Below are positions 56,841 to 64,000 of a stretch of DNA of 64,000 nucleotides, piece after piece. Position numbers and translations under genes: made by a program. The notes under the pieces are model-generated. The model ran no database searches, had not been told where the DNA came from, and saw only the letters and a list, made by a program, of their open reading frames with translations. The number at the start of each line of letters is the position of its first letter. Position 1 is the stretch's first letter. The DNA is from Paracoccus sp. Z118 (GTDB lineage: Bacteria; Pseudomonadota; Alphaproteobacteria; Rhodobacterales; Rhodobacteraceae): positions 163,877 through 227,876 of the forward strand of contig NZ_JAHQZU010000006.1 in NCBI RefSeq assembly GCF_019061185.1, given 5' to 3'.

Positions 56841-58559
56841 ATGTCTGCCACCAGCTTCATCCATCACGACACCGACACGGCCCTCGCGCTGATCGACAAG
56901 GTGCAATGCGTGCTGGTCCATTCGCCCGACGGGCGGATCGTCTCGGCCAGTCCGCGCCAGCTGGAGCTTTGCGGCTATCAGCAGGGCGAGCTGATCGGCC
57001 AGCCCCACAGCATCCTTCTGGACCCGGCGGACCCCGTGTCCCGCGGCCAGCCCGATTTCTGGGCAAGGCTGCGGGCCGGAGAGGCGCAGACAGGCGAATT
57101 CCAGCGCGTCGCCCGCGACGGGTCGAGCTACTGGATCCGCGCCGTCTACAGCCCGGTCAGGAACGCGGCCGGGCAGGTGGATCAGATCGTCATGCTCGGG
57201 ACCGACATCACCGCCGCCAAGGTCGCAGCGCAGGCCGCGCTCGGCAAGCTGCAGGCGCTGGGTCAGGCACAGGCGCTGATCGAGTTCTCGCCGCAGGGCC
57301 AGATCCTCGGCGCGAATGACAACTTCCTGGCCATGACCGGCTACCGGCTGGATGACATCGTCGGCCGCCATCACCGCTTGCTCGTTCCCCCGCAGGACGC
57401 CGAGGGGGAGGATTATCGCCTGCTCTGGAACCGCCTTTCCGGCGGCGTCAGCATCTCGGGCGAGTACAGGCGGGTGCGTGCGGACGGAAGCACCGTCTGG
57501 GTTCACGGCAGCTACGTTCCCGTCACCGATGCGTGGGGCCGGATCGCCTCGGTGCTGAAGCTCGTGATGGACGTGACCGAGCGCCGCGCCGCCGTGGACA
57601 GTTTGATCGCCGGGCTCGGCTCGCTCTCGCGCGGCAACCTCGGCGCCCGTCTCGGCCCCGAGGTCGGCGGCGAGTTCGGGCCGGTGCGGGAAACCTTCAA
57701 CGGCATGATGACGGGTTTCCGCGACATGGTGCTGGACGTGCGCAGCCGCACCAACGCGATGAACAGCGAATCCGAGGCGATCGCCATCGCCGCGGGCGAG
57801 CTTGCCCGGCGGGGCGAAGCGCAGGCCGCCTCGATGGAGCAGACGGCGGCCGCGGTCGAGCAGATCTCGGGCAACATCGCCATGACCAGCCAGGCCGCCC
57901 GCGACGCGGATGCGGCCGCCCGCGACGCGCTTCAGGTCGTGCTGAAAGGGGCCGAGGTCGTGTCGCAGGCGATCGAGGCGATCGAGCGGATCGACCAGCA
58001 CACACGCCAGATGGGCGAGTTCACCCGCGTCATCGAAGGCTTCGCCTTCCAGACCAACCTGCTGTCGATCAACGCCGCCGTCGAGGCCGCGCGTGCGGGC
58101 GAGGTCGGCCGGGGCTTCGCCGTCGTCGCCAACGAGGTCCGCAACCTCGCCCAGCAATCTGCCAAAGCCTCGCAGAACATCGCCGACCTGATCGGCAAGA
58201 GCGAGACCGAGGTGAAGGCGGGCGTCAGGCTGGTGCGCGATGCGGGCATCTCGCTCGATCAGATCCAGGCCGCCGTCAGCGGGGTGGTCCAGAACATCAC
58301 CGGCATCGCCCACGCGACCACCGAACAGTCGCACGGCGTGCACGAGGTGTCCGAGGCGCTGTCGCAGCTCGACGGGGTCAATCAGGCGAACCTGTCGATG
58401 TCGGGCCAGTATGCGGCGGCCGCTGCGGCGCTGTCGTCGCAGGTGGACGAGCTGGGCCGGCTGATGGGCCACTTCCGCACCGCCGAGACACGACCCTCAG
58501 GTGCGGGCGGGGCGGGGCAGCAGGAGTCCGGCTCGGGGCCTGCTCAACAGGCGGCGTGA
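56841..58559 (+). CDS. Soluble methyl-accepting chemotaxis protein with two PAS domains
   Basis: 572 residues. PAS domain 1 covers about 15-130 and PAS 2 about 145-255, both with sensory-loop features (GSSYWIRAVYSPVRNAAG; GSTVWVHGSYVPVTDAWG). A HAMP-like linker lies at about 258-305, and the MCP signalling domain at about 310-545 holds the hairpin tip FAFQTNLLSINAAVEAARAGE and GRGFAVVANEVRNLAQQ. There are no membrane helices, so it is cytoplasmic and probably senses redox, oxygen or a metabolite through PAS. No che genes are adjacent. Confidence 0.94.
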   Translation: MSATSFIHHDTDTALALIDKVQCVLVHSPDGRIVSASPRQLELCGYQQGELIGQPHSILLDPADPVSRGQPDFWARLRAGEAQTGEFQRVARDGSSYWIRAVYSPVRNAAGQVDQIVMLGTDITAAKVAAQAALGKLQALGQAQALIEFSPQGQILGANDNFLAMTGYRLDDIVGRHHRLLVPPQDAEGEDYRLLWNRLSGGVSISGEYRRVRADGSTVWVHGSYVPVTDAWGRIASVLKLVMDVTERRAAVDSLIAGLGSLSRGNLGARLGPEVGGEFGPVRETFNGMMTGFRDMVLDVRSRTNAMNSESEAIAIAAGELARRGEAQAASMEQTAAAVEQISGNIAMTSQAARDADAAARDALQVVLKGAEVVSQAIEAIERIDQHTRQMGEFTRVIEGFAFQTNLLSINAAVEAARAGEVGRGFAVVANEVRNLAQQSAKASQNIADLIGKSETEVKAGVRLVRDAGISLDQIQAAVSGVVQNITGIAHATTEQSHGVHEVSEALSQLDGVNQANLSMSGQYAAAAAALSSQVDELGRLMGHFRTAETRPSGAGGAGQQESGSGPAQQAA

Positions 58560-58634
58560 GGCGATCTTCCGCGCCGGTCATGGGCAGCGATGCCCGCACC
58601 TCGCGGCAGCGCCCGCCTCAGCAGCCCGCAAGTC

Positions 58635-59273
58635 TCAGGGCTGCCATTCCAGGAAGTTGCGGATGATCCGCAGCCCCACGTCATGGGACTTTTCGGGATG
58701 GAACTGGGTGCCGACGACGTTGTCCCGCCCCACCACCGCCGTGACCGGCCCACCATAATCGACCGCGGCCAGAAGCGCATCCTGATCGCTGGGGACGAAC
58801 TGCCAGCCATGGACGAAATAGGCGTGATCCCCTGTCCTGACCCCTGCCAGCACGGGATGCTCGCGCCGGATCTGAAGGTCGTTCCAGCCCATATGCGGCA
58901 CCTTCAGCAACGGATCGGCGGGCGTAATGGCGTGAATCTCGCCCGCGATCCAGCCGAGGCCGGGCGTTTCCCGATGCTCGAAGCCACGATCGGCCAGCAG
59001 CTGCATCCCGACGCAGATGCCCATGAAGGGAACGCCGCGCCGCAGAACCGCCTCGTCCAGCGCCTCGCGCAGGCCGGGGCGCGCGTCGAACGCCGCGCGG
59101 CAGGCCGGGAAGGCGCCGTCGCCCGGCAGCACGATCCGGTCGGCGCGGGCCACCGCCTCGGGGTCGGACGTCACCTCGACCGCGACCGCGCCGACATCGC
59201 GGCCCATCCGGGCGAAGGCCTTCTCGGCCGAATGCAGGTTGCCGCTGTCATAGTCGATCAGCACCAGCCGCAT
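58635..59273 (-). CDS. hisH: Imidazole glycerol phosphate synthase, glutaminase subunit
   Basis: 212 residues, class I glutamine amidotransferase. The triad is C87 (MGICVGMQLL), H192 and E194 (GTQFHPEKS). It passes ammonia to HisF to make imidazole glycerol phosphate and AICAR. Its ATG overlaps the hisB stop by 4 bases (ATGA), so hisB-hisH are coupled. hisA and hisF are not in the 75 bases downstream, so they must lie elsewhere. Confidence 0.97.
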   Translation of the reverse strand: MRLVLIDYDSGNLHSAEKAFARMGRDVGAVAVEVTSDPEAVARADRIVLPGDGAFPACRAAFDARPGLREALDEAVLRRGVPFMGICVGMQLLADRGFEHRETPGLGWIAGEIHAITPADPLLKVPHMGWNDLQIRREHPVLAGVRTGDHAYFVHGWQFVPSDQDALLAAVDYGGPVTAVVGRDNVVGTQFHPEKSHDVGLRIIRNFLEWQP

Positions 59274-59860
59274 CACAGCGCACCCTTGGTCGAGGGCAGC
59301 ACGCCCGCCATGCGCGGATCGGGCTCGACCGCCTCGCGCAGCGCGCGGGCCAGCGCCTTGAACGCCGCCTCGGCGATGTGATGGCTGTTGATGCCGCGGA
59401 TCAGGTCCACATGCAGGGTGATCCCGCCATGGGTGGACAGCGCCTGGAAGAACTCGCGCACCAGTTCGGTGTCGAAGCGGCCGATCGTCGCGGCAGTGAA
59501 GGGCAGGTTCCAGGCCAGATACGGCCGCCCCGACAGATCCAGCGCAACCCGGACCAGCGTGTCGTCCATCACCAGATGGCAGCTGCCATAGCGGCGGATG
59601 CCGCGCTTGTCGCCCAGCGCCCGGGTCAGCGCCTGACCCAGCGCGATGCCGGTATCCTCGACCGTGTGGTGATCGTCGATATGCAGGTCGCCCGTGGCCT
59701 TCACGTCCAGATCGATCAGCGAATGGCGCGCCAGCTGGTCCAGCATGTGGTCGAAGAACCCGACGCCGGTCTGGTTCGCGTAGGCCCCCGTGCCATCGAG
59801 GCCCAGCGTGACGGTGACGTCTGTTTCGGCGGTCTTGCGGGTGATCGTGGCATGGCGCAT
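59273..59860 (-). CDS. hisB: Imidazoleglycerol-phosphate dehydratase
   Basis: 195 residues, the monofunctional form. Metal-binding motifs are [56 protein letters not shown] and [19 protein letters not shown]. It dehydrates IGP in histidine synthesis. The ATG at 59860 gives the family start [14 protein letters not shown]; an upstream in-frame ATG at 59905 is not supported. Coupled to hisH. Confidence 0.96.
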   Translation of the reverse strand: MRHATITRKTAETDVTVTLGLDGTGAYANQTGVGFFDHMLDQLARHSLIDLDVKATGDLHIDDHHTVEDTGIALGQALTRALGDKRGIRRYGSCHLVMDDTLVRVALDLSGRPYLAWNLPFTAATIGRFDTELVREFFQALSTHGGITLHVDLIRGINSHHIAEAAFKALARALREAVEPDPRMAGVLPSTKGAL

Positions 59861-59949
59861 GGCGGCTCCTTCGGCTGGGCTCCGCACTACAGGATCGGGC
59901 GGCATTCGCGCAAGCGGCGGCCCGATCCCTGCCGGTCAGTCCCGGCACT

Positions 59950-61188
59950 TCAGTCCAACCAGAGGCTTTCGGCTTTGAGCGCATGGCGGATCGGCTGCTC
60001 GGTCGCGGGAAGGCGGGCGCGGTTGAACATCGGCCGGATCAGCCGCGCGCCATCGCCGCCGCGGACGAGCTGCTGCCATGCCGGCCATTCGGCCATCATC
60101 GGGGCAAGCTCCGGCAGGTCCGCCAACGCCGCGATGGTCCGCGCCGCGCTGTCGGGCGCCGTCGCATAGAGCAGCGACAGCTTTCGGTAGTGCCAGGTGA
60201 CGTCCCCATCCATGCCATCCAGTTCCGGCCCCGGCCGCCCGCCGCCGAGGCTGTGGATCACCAGCGGCAGCACGATCTGGTCGAGCCACGGCTCCAGTTC
60301 CTGCGCGGCGAGCGCCTCGCCGGGATTGTCGCGGACCTCGCGCGACCAGGCGAGGAAACGGCGGCCGAACTCGGTCGGATCGGCGCCGCAGAACCAGCCA
60401 GCGTTGAAGTAGAGATAACGCTCCCAGTGTTCGTCGGGCTGCGACAGATCCAGCGACGACTCGAAGTCCAACCCGAAGCGGTCGTGCAGCGAGCTCCAGA
60501 TCGCCTCGAAGCCGGGGCCGTAGAGCGGCGGCTTGGGCCATGTCCCCTCGCGCCGCATCGAGGCGGTGGGGCGGGCGAAGTCGAACGGCACCGCATCGAG
60601 ACGGCCGGTGACGAGGGTGTCGGAATCGAGGAACAGGAACGGCTCGCCCGCCGGCAGCAGCGAAAGCGCCTCGATCTTGTTGCCGTAGGGGTAGGACTGG
60701 CCGAAGACCCGCGCGTGAAGCGGCACGATCTCGGCCCCGAGTGCGGTGAGCGCCGCGCGGCCTTCGGGCGACATGCGCACGTCGCGGCCCTCCCACGCGC
60801 CGGTGGGCTGCGGTTCGGCGACGATCAGCCGGCCGGGAAAATCGGGAGCGCTGTGGCGAAAGCTCGCGGCCAGCAACGCGGCCTGCCGCTCCAACCGGCC
60901 GGACTGCGCGACGGCGAGGATGTTGAAGGGCGGTGTCCGGCTCGGGGGAGTCGCCTGAACTCTCCCCTGCCCGGCCTTTGCCCGTTTCTCCAGCGGCTCT
61001 GCGGCGCTGCCCTCGCGCTGCTGCTTGCGCTCGGCGCGGGCGGCCTTGTTGGCGGCCTGCCGCGCCGAGCGGTCGGCGCGGTTCCGCTCCTGCCGGGCGG
61101 CGCGTTCGGCGGCCTTGTCGGGTCCGGCGGATTCGGGCGCATCTGCCTTGGTGTGCGTCGGCTTTTCGGGTTTGTCGGAATGGGACAT
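59950..61188 (-). CDS. Glycosyltransferase-like protein with basic N-terminal tail
   Basis: 412 residues. The first ~85 are Ala/Arg/Lys/Glu-rich and likely coiled or disordered (DKAAERAARQERNRADRSAR). From about 88 comes a nucleotide-sugar transferase-like domain with NILAVAQSGRLERQAALLAA and the DxD motif EPFLFLDSDTLVTGR, then LYFNAGWFCGADP. The acceptor and donor are unknown. MSHSDKPEKP at 61188 is the likely start; 54 further in-frame codons upstream look non-coding. It is a stand-alone gene 89 bases upstream of hisB, 49 kb from the colitose operon. Confidence 0.75.
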   Translation of the reverse strand: MSHSDKPEKPTHTKADAPESAGPDKAAERAARQERNRADRSARQAANKAARAERKQQREGSAAEPLEKRAKAGQGRVQATPPSRTPPFNILAVAQSGRLERQAALLAASFRHSAPDFPGRLIVAEPQPTGAWEGRDVRMSPEGRAALTALGAEIVPLHARVFGQSYPYGNKIEALSLLPAGEPFLFLDSDTLVTGRLDAVPFDFARPTASMRREGTWPKPPLYGPGFEAIWSSLHDRFGLDFESSLDLSQPDEHWERYLYFNAGWFCGADPTEFGRRFLAWSREVRDNPGEALAAQELEPWLDQIVLPLVIHSLGGGRPGPELDGMDGDVTWHYRKLSLLYATAPDSAARTIAALADLPELAPMMAEWPAWQQLVRGGDGARLIRPMFNRARLPATEQPIRHALKAESLWLD

Positions 61189-61911
61189 GGGGCCTGCCGT
61201 CTGGCTGCCGAGGCGCCGGCGCCCCGCAGCGGGGGGACCGTCACCATCGAAATGGATGGTGGCGAGCCTGGCATCGAACCCGGCAAGGGTCTCCCCGGCG
61301 GAGTTGCGGACCGCTCGCCCTGACTTCTGCGTGTTTCCAACTGCCTGCAATCAGACGTCGGATCGATTCTCAATCTGCGGCGCGACGCTGCCCGATATGC
61401 CGGAGGGAGGCAAGCCGATGCAGGTCCGGGAGCACAGAGTTTCGCGGCTTCGGCGTGCGGATCGCGGGCCGCGGCGGCCAGATCCGCAAACGCCGGTGGC
61501 GGACCGCCGCAAGCGGGCGCGCTGGCGCGGGATCGGCAAAGCGCGCCCGCGCTGCTGCGGTGGTGGGCTGCATCCGCACCGGCTCGATGGGGAGCTGCTG
61601 AAACAGGGCGAGAGGGTCGGAGTCGGCTTTCACAGCCCCCCTGAGTATCTTACGCCCCTGCGGCGACGTCCTGCGGACGTGAGCGAATCGCCGAACGTCA
61701 CGCAGGCGCCCGGCGGGGCTGGGCTTTATTCCGCTACCGTCCGAAGACGTGTGCGCGCGAGGTCGGTGGCTGACGCGGAAATGCTGACCGGACCGGCCGC
61801 TCTCGGGAAAGCTGCAGTGCAGCGCGGCTCCTGTTCGTCCGGCCCTTGACGAGCGTATCCCCTCCCCCGCGGCGTCTGGTCTGCTGGGTCTGCCGCAGCT
61901 ATACGGACAGC
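61189..61911 (+). other. Gene-poor tract with a possible integrase remnant
   Basis: This 723-base stretch has no convincing intact gene. At 61398-61437 one forward frame reads STEFRGFGVRIAGRGG, which resembles the N-terminal block of P4-type tyrosine integrases (DUF4102: D-x-E-L-x-G-F-G-V-R-V). An overlapping frame just before it (61391-61435) begins MPEGGKPMQVREHR and would continue into that block after a frameshift. Downstream frames carry stops and show no recombinase catalytic box. So at most a short decayed piece remains. No tRNA or attachment site was found beside it. Confidence 0.25.
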
Positions 61912-62253
61912 ATGACCGATCCTCTGCCTCCATGCCCCCGATGCGCCTCGGCCTACACCTACGAGGTGGACGCTCTCCTGACCTGCCCCGAGTGCGGCTT
62001 CGAATGGCAGCCGGAGACGACCTCTGAGGAGGCCTTGGAGGTGCGTGACAGCGTGGGCAACGTCCTGCGCGACGGCGACACGGTCACCGTGATCAAGGAT
62101 CTGAAGGTCAAGGGCTCGTCTTCGGTCGTCAAGATGGGCACGAAGGTCCGCGGCATCCGGCTGGTGGACGGAGATCATGATATCGCCTGCAAGATTCCGG
62201 GCATCGGTCAGATGGGACTGAAATCGCAGTTCGTGAAAAAGGTCGCGGATTAG
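61912..62253 (+). CDS. yjdM: PhnA/YjdM zinc-ribbon protein
   Basis: 113 residues (E. coli YjdM 111). The N-terminal zinc ribbon reads [25 protein letters not shown] with two CxxC pairs. The SH3-like domain follows with [36 protein letters not shown] and [16 protein letters not shown]. The family is named after the phosphonate locus but is not required for phosphonate use; function unknown. The start at 61912 places the zinc ribbon at the N-terminus. Confidence 0.93.
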   Translation: MTDPLPPCPRCASAYTYEVDALLTCPECGFEWQPETTSEEALEVRDSVGNVLRDGDTVTVIKDLKVKGSSSVVKMGTKVRGIRLVDGDHDIACKIPGIGQMGLKSQFVKKVAD

Positions 62254-62798
62254 ACCCGAAGGGCCGAGGGTTCCGGCTCCATTTCCCGGGCCGGGCTGCG
62301 GGAGGTCCACATGACAAGGGCATCGTCGGGAGCCGGCGATCGGCTGCGGGCAGGTCCGGGCACTCCCGAGCTTCCCGGCGGATTCTTTTCGCTCACCGGC
62401 ATGGGCGCGGTTTGCCGCAAAATATCCGGCTCGGGTGTGAGCGGCTGGTCCGGGAAGGATGCGGGGCTTTCCAGGCATTGCTGCGCAGCGCCGCTGAGGC
62501 TCCCTCCAGCGAGCAGACCGCCATGTCGGGCCAGCCAAGCTCGGCGATCAGGCGTTCCGTCTGGCGTGCGTCTCGCAAGCCCTTGAAATACCTGAATTCA
62601 ACCCCATATCGACACTACAGCGCCGCAAGACCGCTGTTTTTCAATCTGGAAATGAGGGTGAGGCGCGTGGGTAGACCTGCGGGATCGTTGCGCGGCGAGA
62701 AAGCGCATGTTTCGCCCCGACCGCGATAGCTGCGGCATGCAGCGGACGTGGTCGGGGTGACAGCTTCTTTTCGCCGTCTTGCAACCACAGGTGATCCC
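62254..62798 (-). other. Gap with a possible gene fragment on the reverse strand
   Basis: No intact gene is supported in these 545 bases. On the reverse strand, from about 62607 to the stop near 62393, one frame encodes RYGVEFRYFKGLRDARQTER followed by LIAELGWPDMAVCSLEGASA. This has a natural-looking composition but no proper start: a stop lies just upstream. The end (HPSRTSRSHPSRIFCGKP) looks out of frame. It could be a decayed gene or chance. The tract 62580-62700 is visibly richer in A+T than its surroundings. Confidence 0.3.
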
Positions 62799-62945
62799 AT
62801 GAAACCGCCCCATCCCCCTGCGAAATGTTCCCATTGCGGCATCCGCGTGCCCCGCGCCGCGGCATATCGCTGCCCGCTCTGCCGCACCCCCTTCGAACAG
62901 CTGCCGCCCATGCCCACGATCGAGAGCCGCCTTGACCAGGGCTGA
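62799..62945 (+). CDS. 48-residue zinc-ribbon protein
   Basis: A small gene, MKPPHPPAKCSHCGIRVPRA and on to DQG. It has two CxxC pairs (CSHC at 10-13 and CPLC at 26-29) spaced like a rubredoxin-type zinc ribbon. Its last 14 bases overlap a TTG start of the MscS gene, so it may be a coupled leader gene. I do not recognise a named family. The ribosome site is weak (CAGGTGATCCC). Confidence 0.55.
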   Translation: MKPPHPPAKCSHCGIRVPRAAAYRCPLCRTPFEQLPPMPTIESRLDQG

Positions 62946-63873
62946 CCTGATCCCCTCGCGCACGAAGCGCCTGACGGCATTTCTCACATTCATCGGCCTT
63001 TCGCTGCTGGCCGTCTTTGCCACGCCGCTCATCGCGCTGCTGCCGGCGGGGCTGGGCCTTGCAGGGCTGAGCGGCGCCCTCCAGCGGGGAATCGTCTCGC
63101 TGGCGCTGTTTTCAGGGGCGCATCTGCTCTATCTGCTGGCCCTGAACCGGCTGGTCGAACGCCCCAAGGGCAAGCACCGGGTGCCCAAGGTGGCGCTGGA
63201 TCTGCTGTGGGCAGCGTTGTTCGCGCTGGCGACCCTGATCAGCCTGTCGCTGATGTTCCGGCAGGATCTTTCGGGCATTCTGACCGGATCGGGGCTGGTG
63301 CTGGCGATGCTCGGCTTTGCCGTGCGGAACGTCGTCGCCGACGTGTTCTCAGGGCTGGCGCTGGGGTTCGAGGCGCCCTTCCGCATCGGCGACTGGGTGC
63401 GGATCGAAACCCTGGCTCAGGGCCGGGTGCAGGAAATCGGCTGGCGCACGACCCGGCTGATCACGCGCGACAGCACCTATGTCATCCTGCCCAACAGCCA
63501 GATCTCGCGCCAGAGGATCACCAATTTCAGCGCGCCCCGGCAGGAATATCGCGATCATGTCGAGCTGACGCTGCCGGGGGATCTGCCGGTCGGGGATGCG
63601 CGAGCCATGATCGACGAGGCCCTCGCCCCGTCCCGCGCCATGATGACCGGGCGGGCGCCGGAGGTGCAGGTCTTCCGCTACGGCCCGGCGGGCATCACCT
63701 ACCGCGTGAAATACTGGGTGCCGCGCCACGATCGCGAACTCGCCTGCCGGACCGAGATCTTCGGCCGTGTCGATGCGGCAGTGCGGAAGAAGGGAATCCG
63801 TCTGACACCGGAACCCGCAACGCTGCACCCGCCCTATGCGGCGACCGATCCCGAGACGGGGGCCGCGGCATAG
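62932..63873 (+). CDS. MscS-type mechanosensitive ion channel
   Basis: 313 residues. About four hydrophobic segments fill the first 145, with the pore helix and exit in GLVLAMLGFAVRNVVADVFSGLALGFEAPFRIGDWV. The beta domain follows with VQEIGWRTTRLITRDSTYVILPNSQISRQRITNFS, a classic MscS signature, then an alpha/beta cytoplasmic vestibule. It opens under membrane tension and protects against osmotic downshock. The start is taken as the TTG at 62932, coupled to the zinc-ribbon gene; no downstream ATG preserves the first helix. Confidence 0.9.
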   Translation: MTRADLIPSRTKRLTAFLTFIGLSLLAVFATPLIALLPAGLGLAGLSGALQRGIVSLALFSGAHLLYLLALNRLVERPKGKHRVPKVALDLLWAALFALATLISLSLMFRQDLSGILTGSGLVLAMLGFAVRNVVADVFSGLALGFEAPFRIGDWVRIETLAQGRVQEIGWRTTRLITRDSTYVILPNSQISRQRITNFSAPRQEYRDHVELTLPGDLPVGDARAMIDEALAPSRAMMTGRAPEVQVFRYGPAGITYRVKYWVPRHDRELACRTEIFGRVDAAVRKKGIRLTPEPATLHPPYAATDPETGAAA

Positions 63874-63910
63874 CGCCACCTTTCGATCCCTCTTCCGTCT
63901 CGCGTGGCTA

Positions 63911-64000
63911 GGCTCCAGACTCATTGATTTCAGAGCCAGAAGAGGACGGTAGCGGCGAGAGCGACGGCGGACAGGAAGACGATGGGGCATCTGTCGTAGC
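63911..64000 (-). mobile_element. End of an IS5-family insertion sequence, cut by window edge
   Basis: The transposase frame below ends at 63930, and the 19 bases outside it (GGCTCCAGACTCATTGATT) would hold the terminal inverted repeat, bordered by CTA at 63908-63910 as a possible target duplication. The other end and the duplicate lie outside the window, so the boundary is tentative. It inserted 37 bases past the MscS stop. Confidence 0.7.
63930..64000 (-). CDS. IS5-family (IS427-like) transposase, C-terminal 22 residues
   Basis: Read on the reverse strand, the edge encodes YDRCPIVFLSAVALAATVLFWL followed by TGA at 63930-63932. This hydrophobic ending after a R-Y-D-R motif is the typical C-terminus of IS5/IS427-group DDE transposases in alphaproteobacteria. 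The catalytic part lies beyond the window. Confidence 0.8.
   Translation of the reverse strand, partial: YDRCPIVFLSAVALAATVLFWL

Noticed and set aside
61225..61300. tRNA-like T-arm (GTTCGAT) on the reverse strand
   Set aside because: The flanking bases do not form a proper five-pair T-stem, and no acceptor stem or anticodon arm can be drawn.
61391..61849. A forward gene beginning MPEGGKPMQVREHR with a good GGAGG site nearby
   Set aside because: After the first dozen codons the sequence is Arg/Pro/Gly-rich without structure, and it competes with a more integrase-like frame; treated as part of a possible remnant instead.

Overview
The window is chromosomal DNA from a high-G+C alphaproteobacterium (about two-thirds G+C by eye), most likely a Rhodobacterales member close to Paracoccus. 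The main reasons are the cobaltochelatase pair CobS/CobT, the hisD-UPF0262-phosphatase run, DUF1467 and DUF808 proteins, a bfd promoter with an IscR/Iron-Rhodo-box-like site, and small intergenic repeats of a kind common in that group. I see no rRNA, tRNA, CRISPR array, prophage or replication origin. The genus is an inference.

Layout. 1-3.5 kb: a ferredoxin, then a reverse-strand lpxD-like gene, a dedicated acyl carrier protein and a ketoacyl-ACP synthase. 3.5-5.9 kb: a large L,D-transpeptidase divergent from a Tat-exported murein peptidase. 6.2-12.2 kb: colD-gmd-manC-colC, a tight operon holding the complete set of enzymes for GDP-L-colitose from mannose phosphates, followed by a MATE exporter. 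12.2-22 kb: kup, an omega-aminotransferase, a YitT membrane protein, a second (lipoprotein) L,D-transpeptidase and pntAB. 22-29 kb: pepN, an acyltransferase, the bfd-bfr iron-storage pair, proB and obg. 29-36 kb: selO, enolase, a nitroreductase, methylmalonyl-CoA epimerase and a response regulator. 36-47 kb: a DUF1501/DUF1800 pair, an unusual aspS with a low-G+C in-frame insertion, a CPBP-type membrane protein, a GH25 lysozyme-like lipoprotein, an FAD-linked dehydrogenase, an M24 peptidase and cobT. 48-54 kb: three genes lying between cobT and cobS (one a low-G+C sulfotransferase-like gene), cobS, and two polytopic membrane proteins. 54-61 kb: csbD, hisD, UPF0262, a phosphatase, a soluble PAS chemoreceptor, hisBH and a glycosyltransferase-like gene. 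61-64 kb: gene-poor DNA with possible gene remnants, a PhnA/YjdM protein, an MscS channel and the end of an IS5-family element cut by the window edge.

How the genes fit together. Most are housekeeping. The envelope theme is strong: colitose sugar nucleotide supply, an LpxD/ACP/KAS acylation module, two L,D-transpeptidases, a murein peptidase, a GH25 enzyme and a glycosyltransferase. The two most unusual signals are the complete GDP-colitose operon and the roughly 70-residue foreign-looking insertion inside aspartyl-tRNA synthetase.
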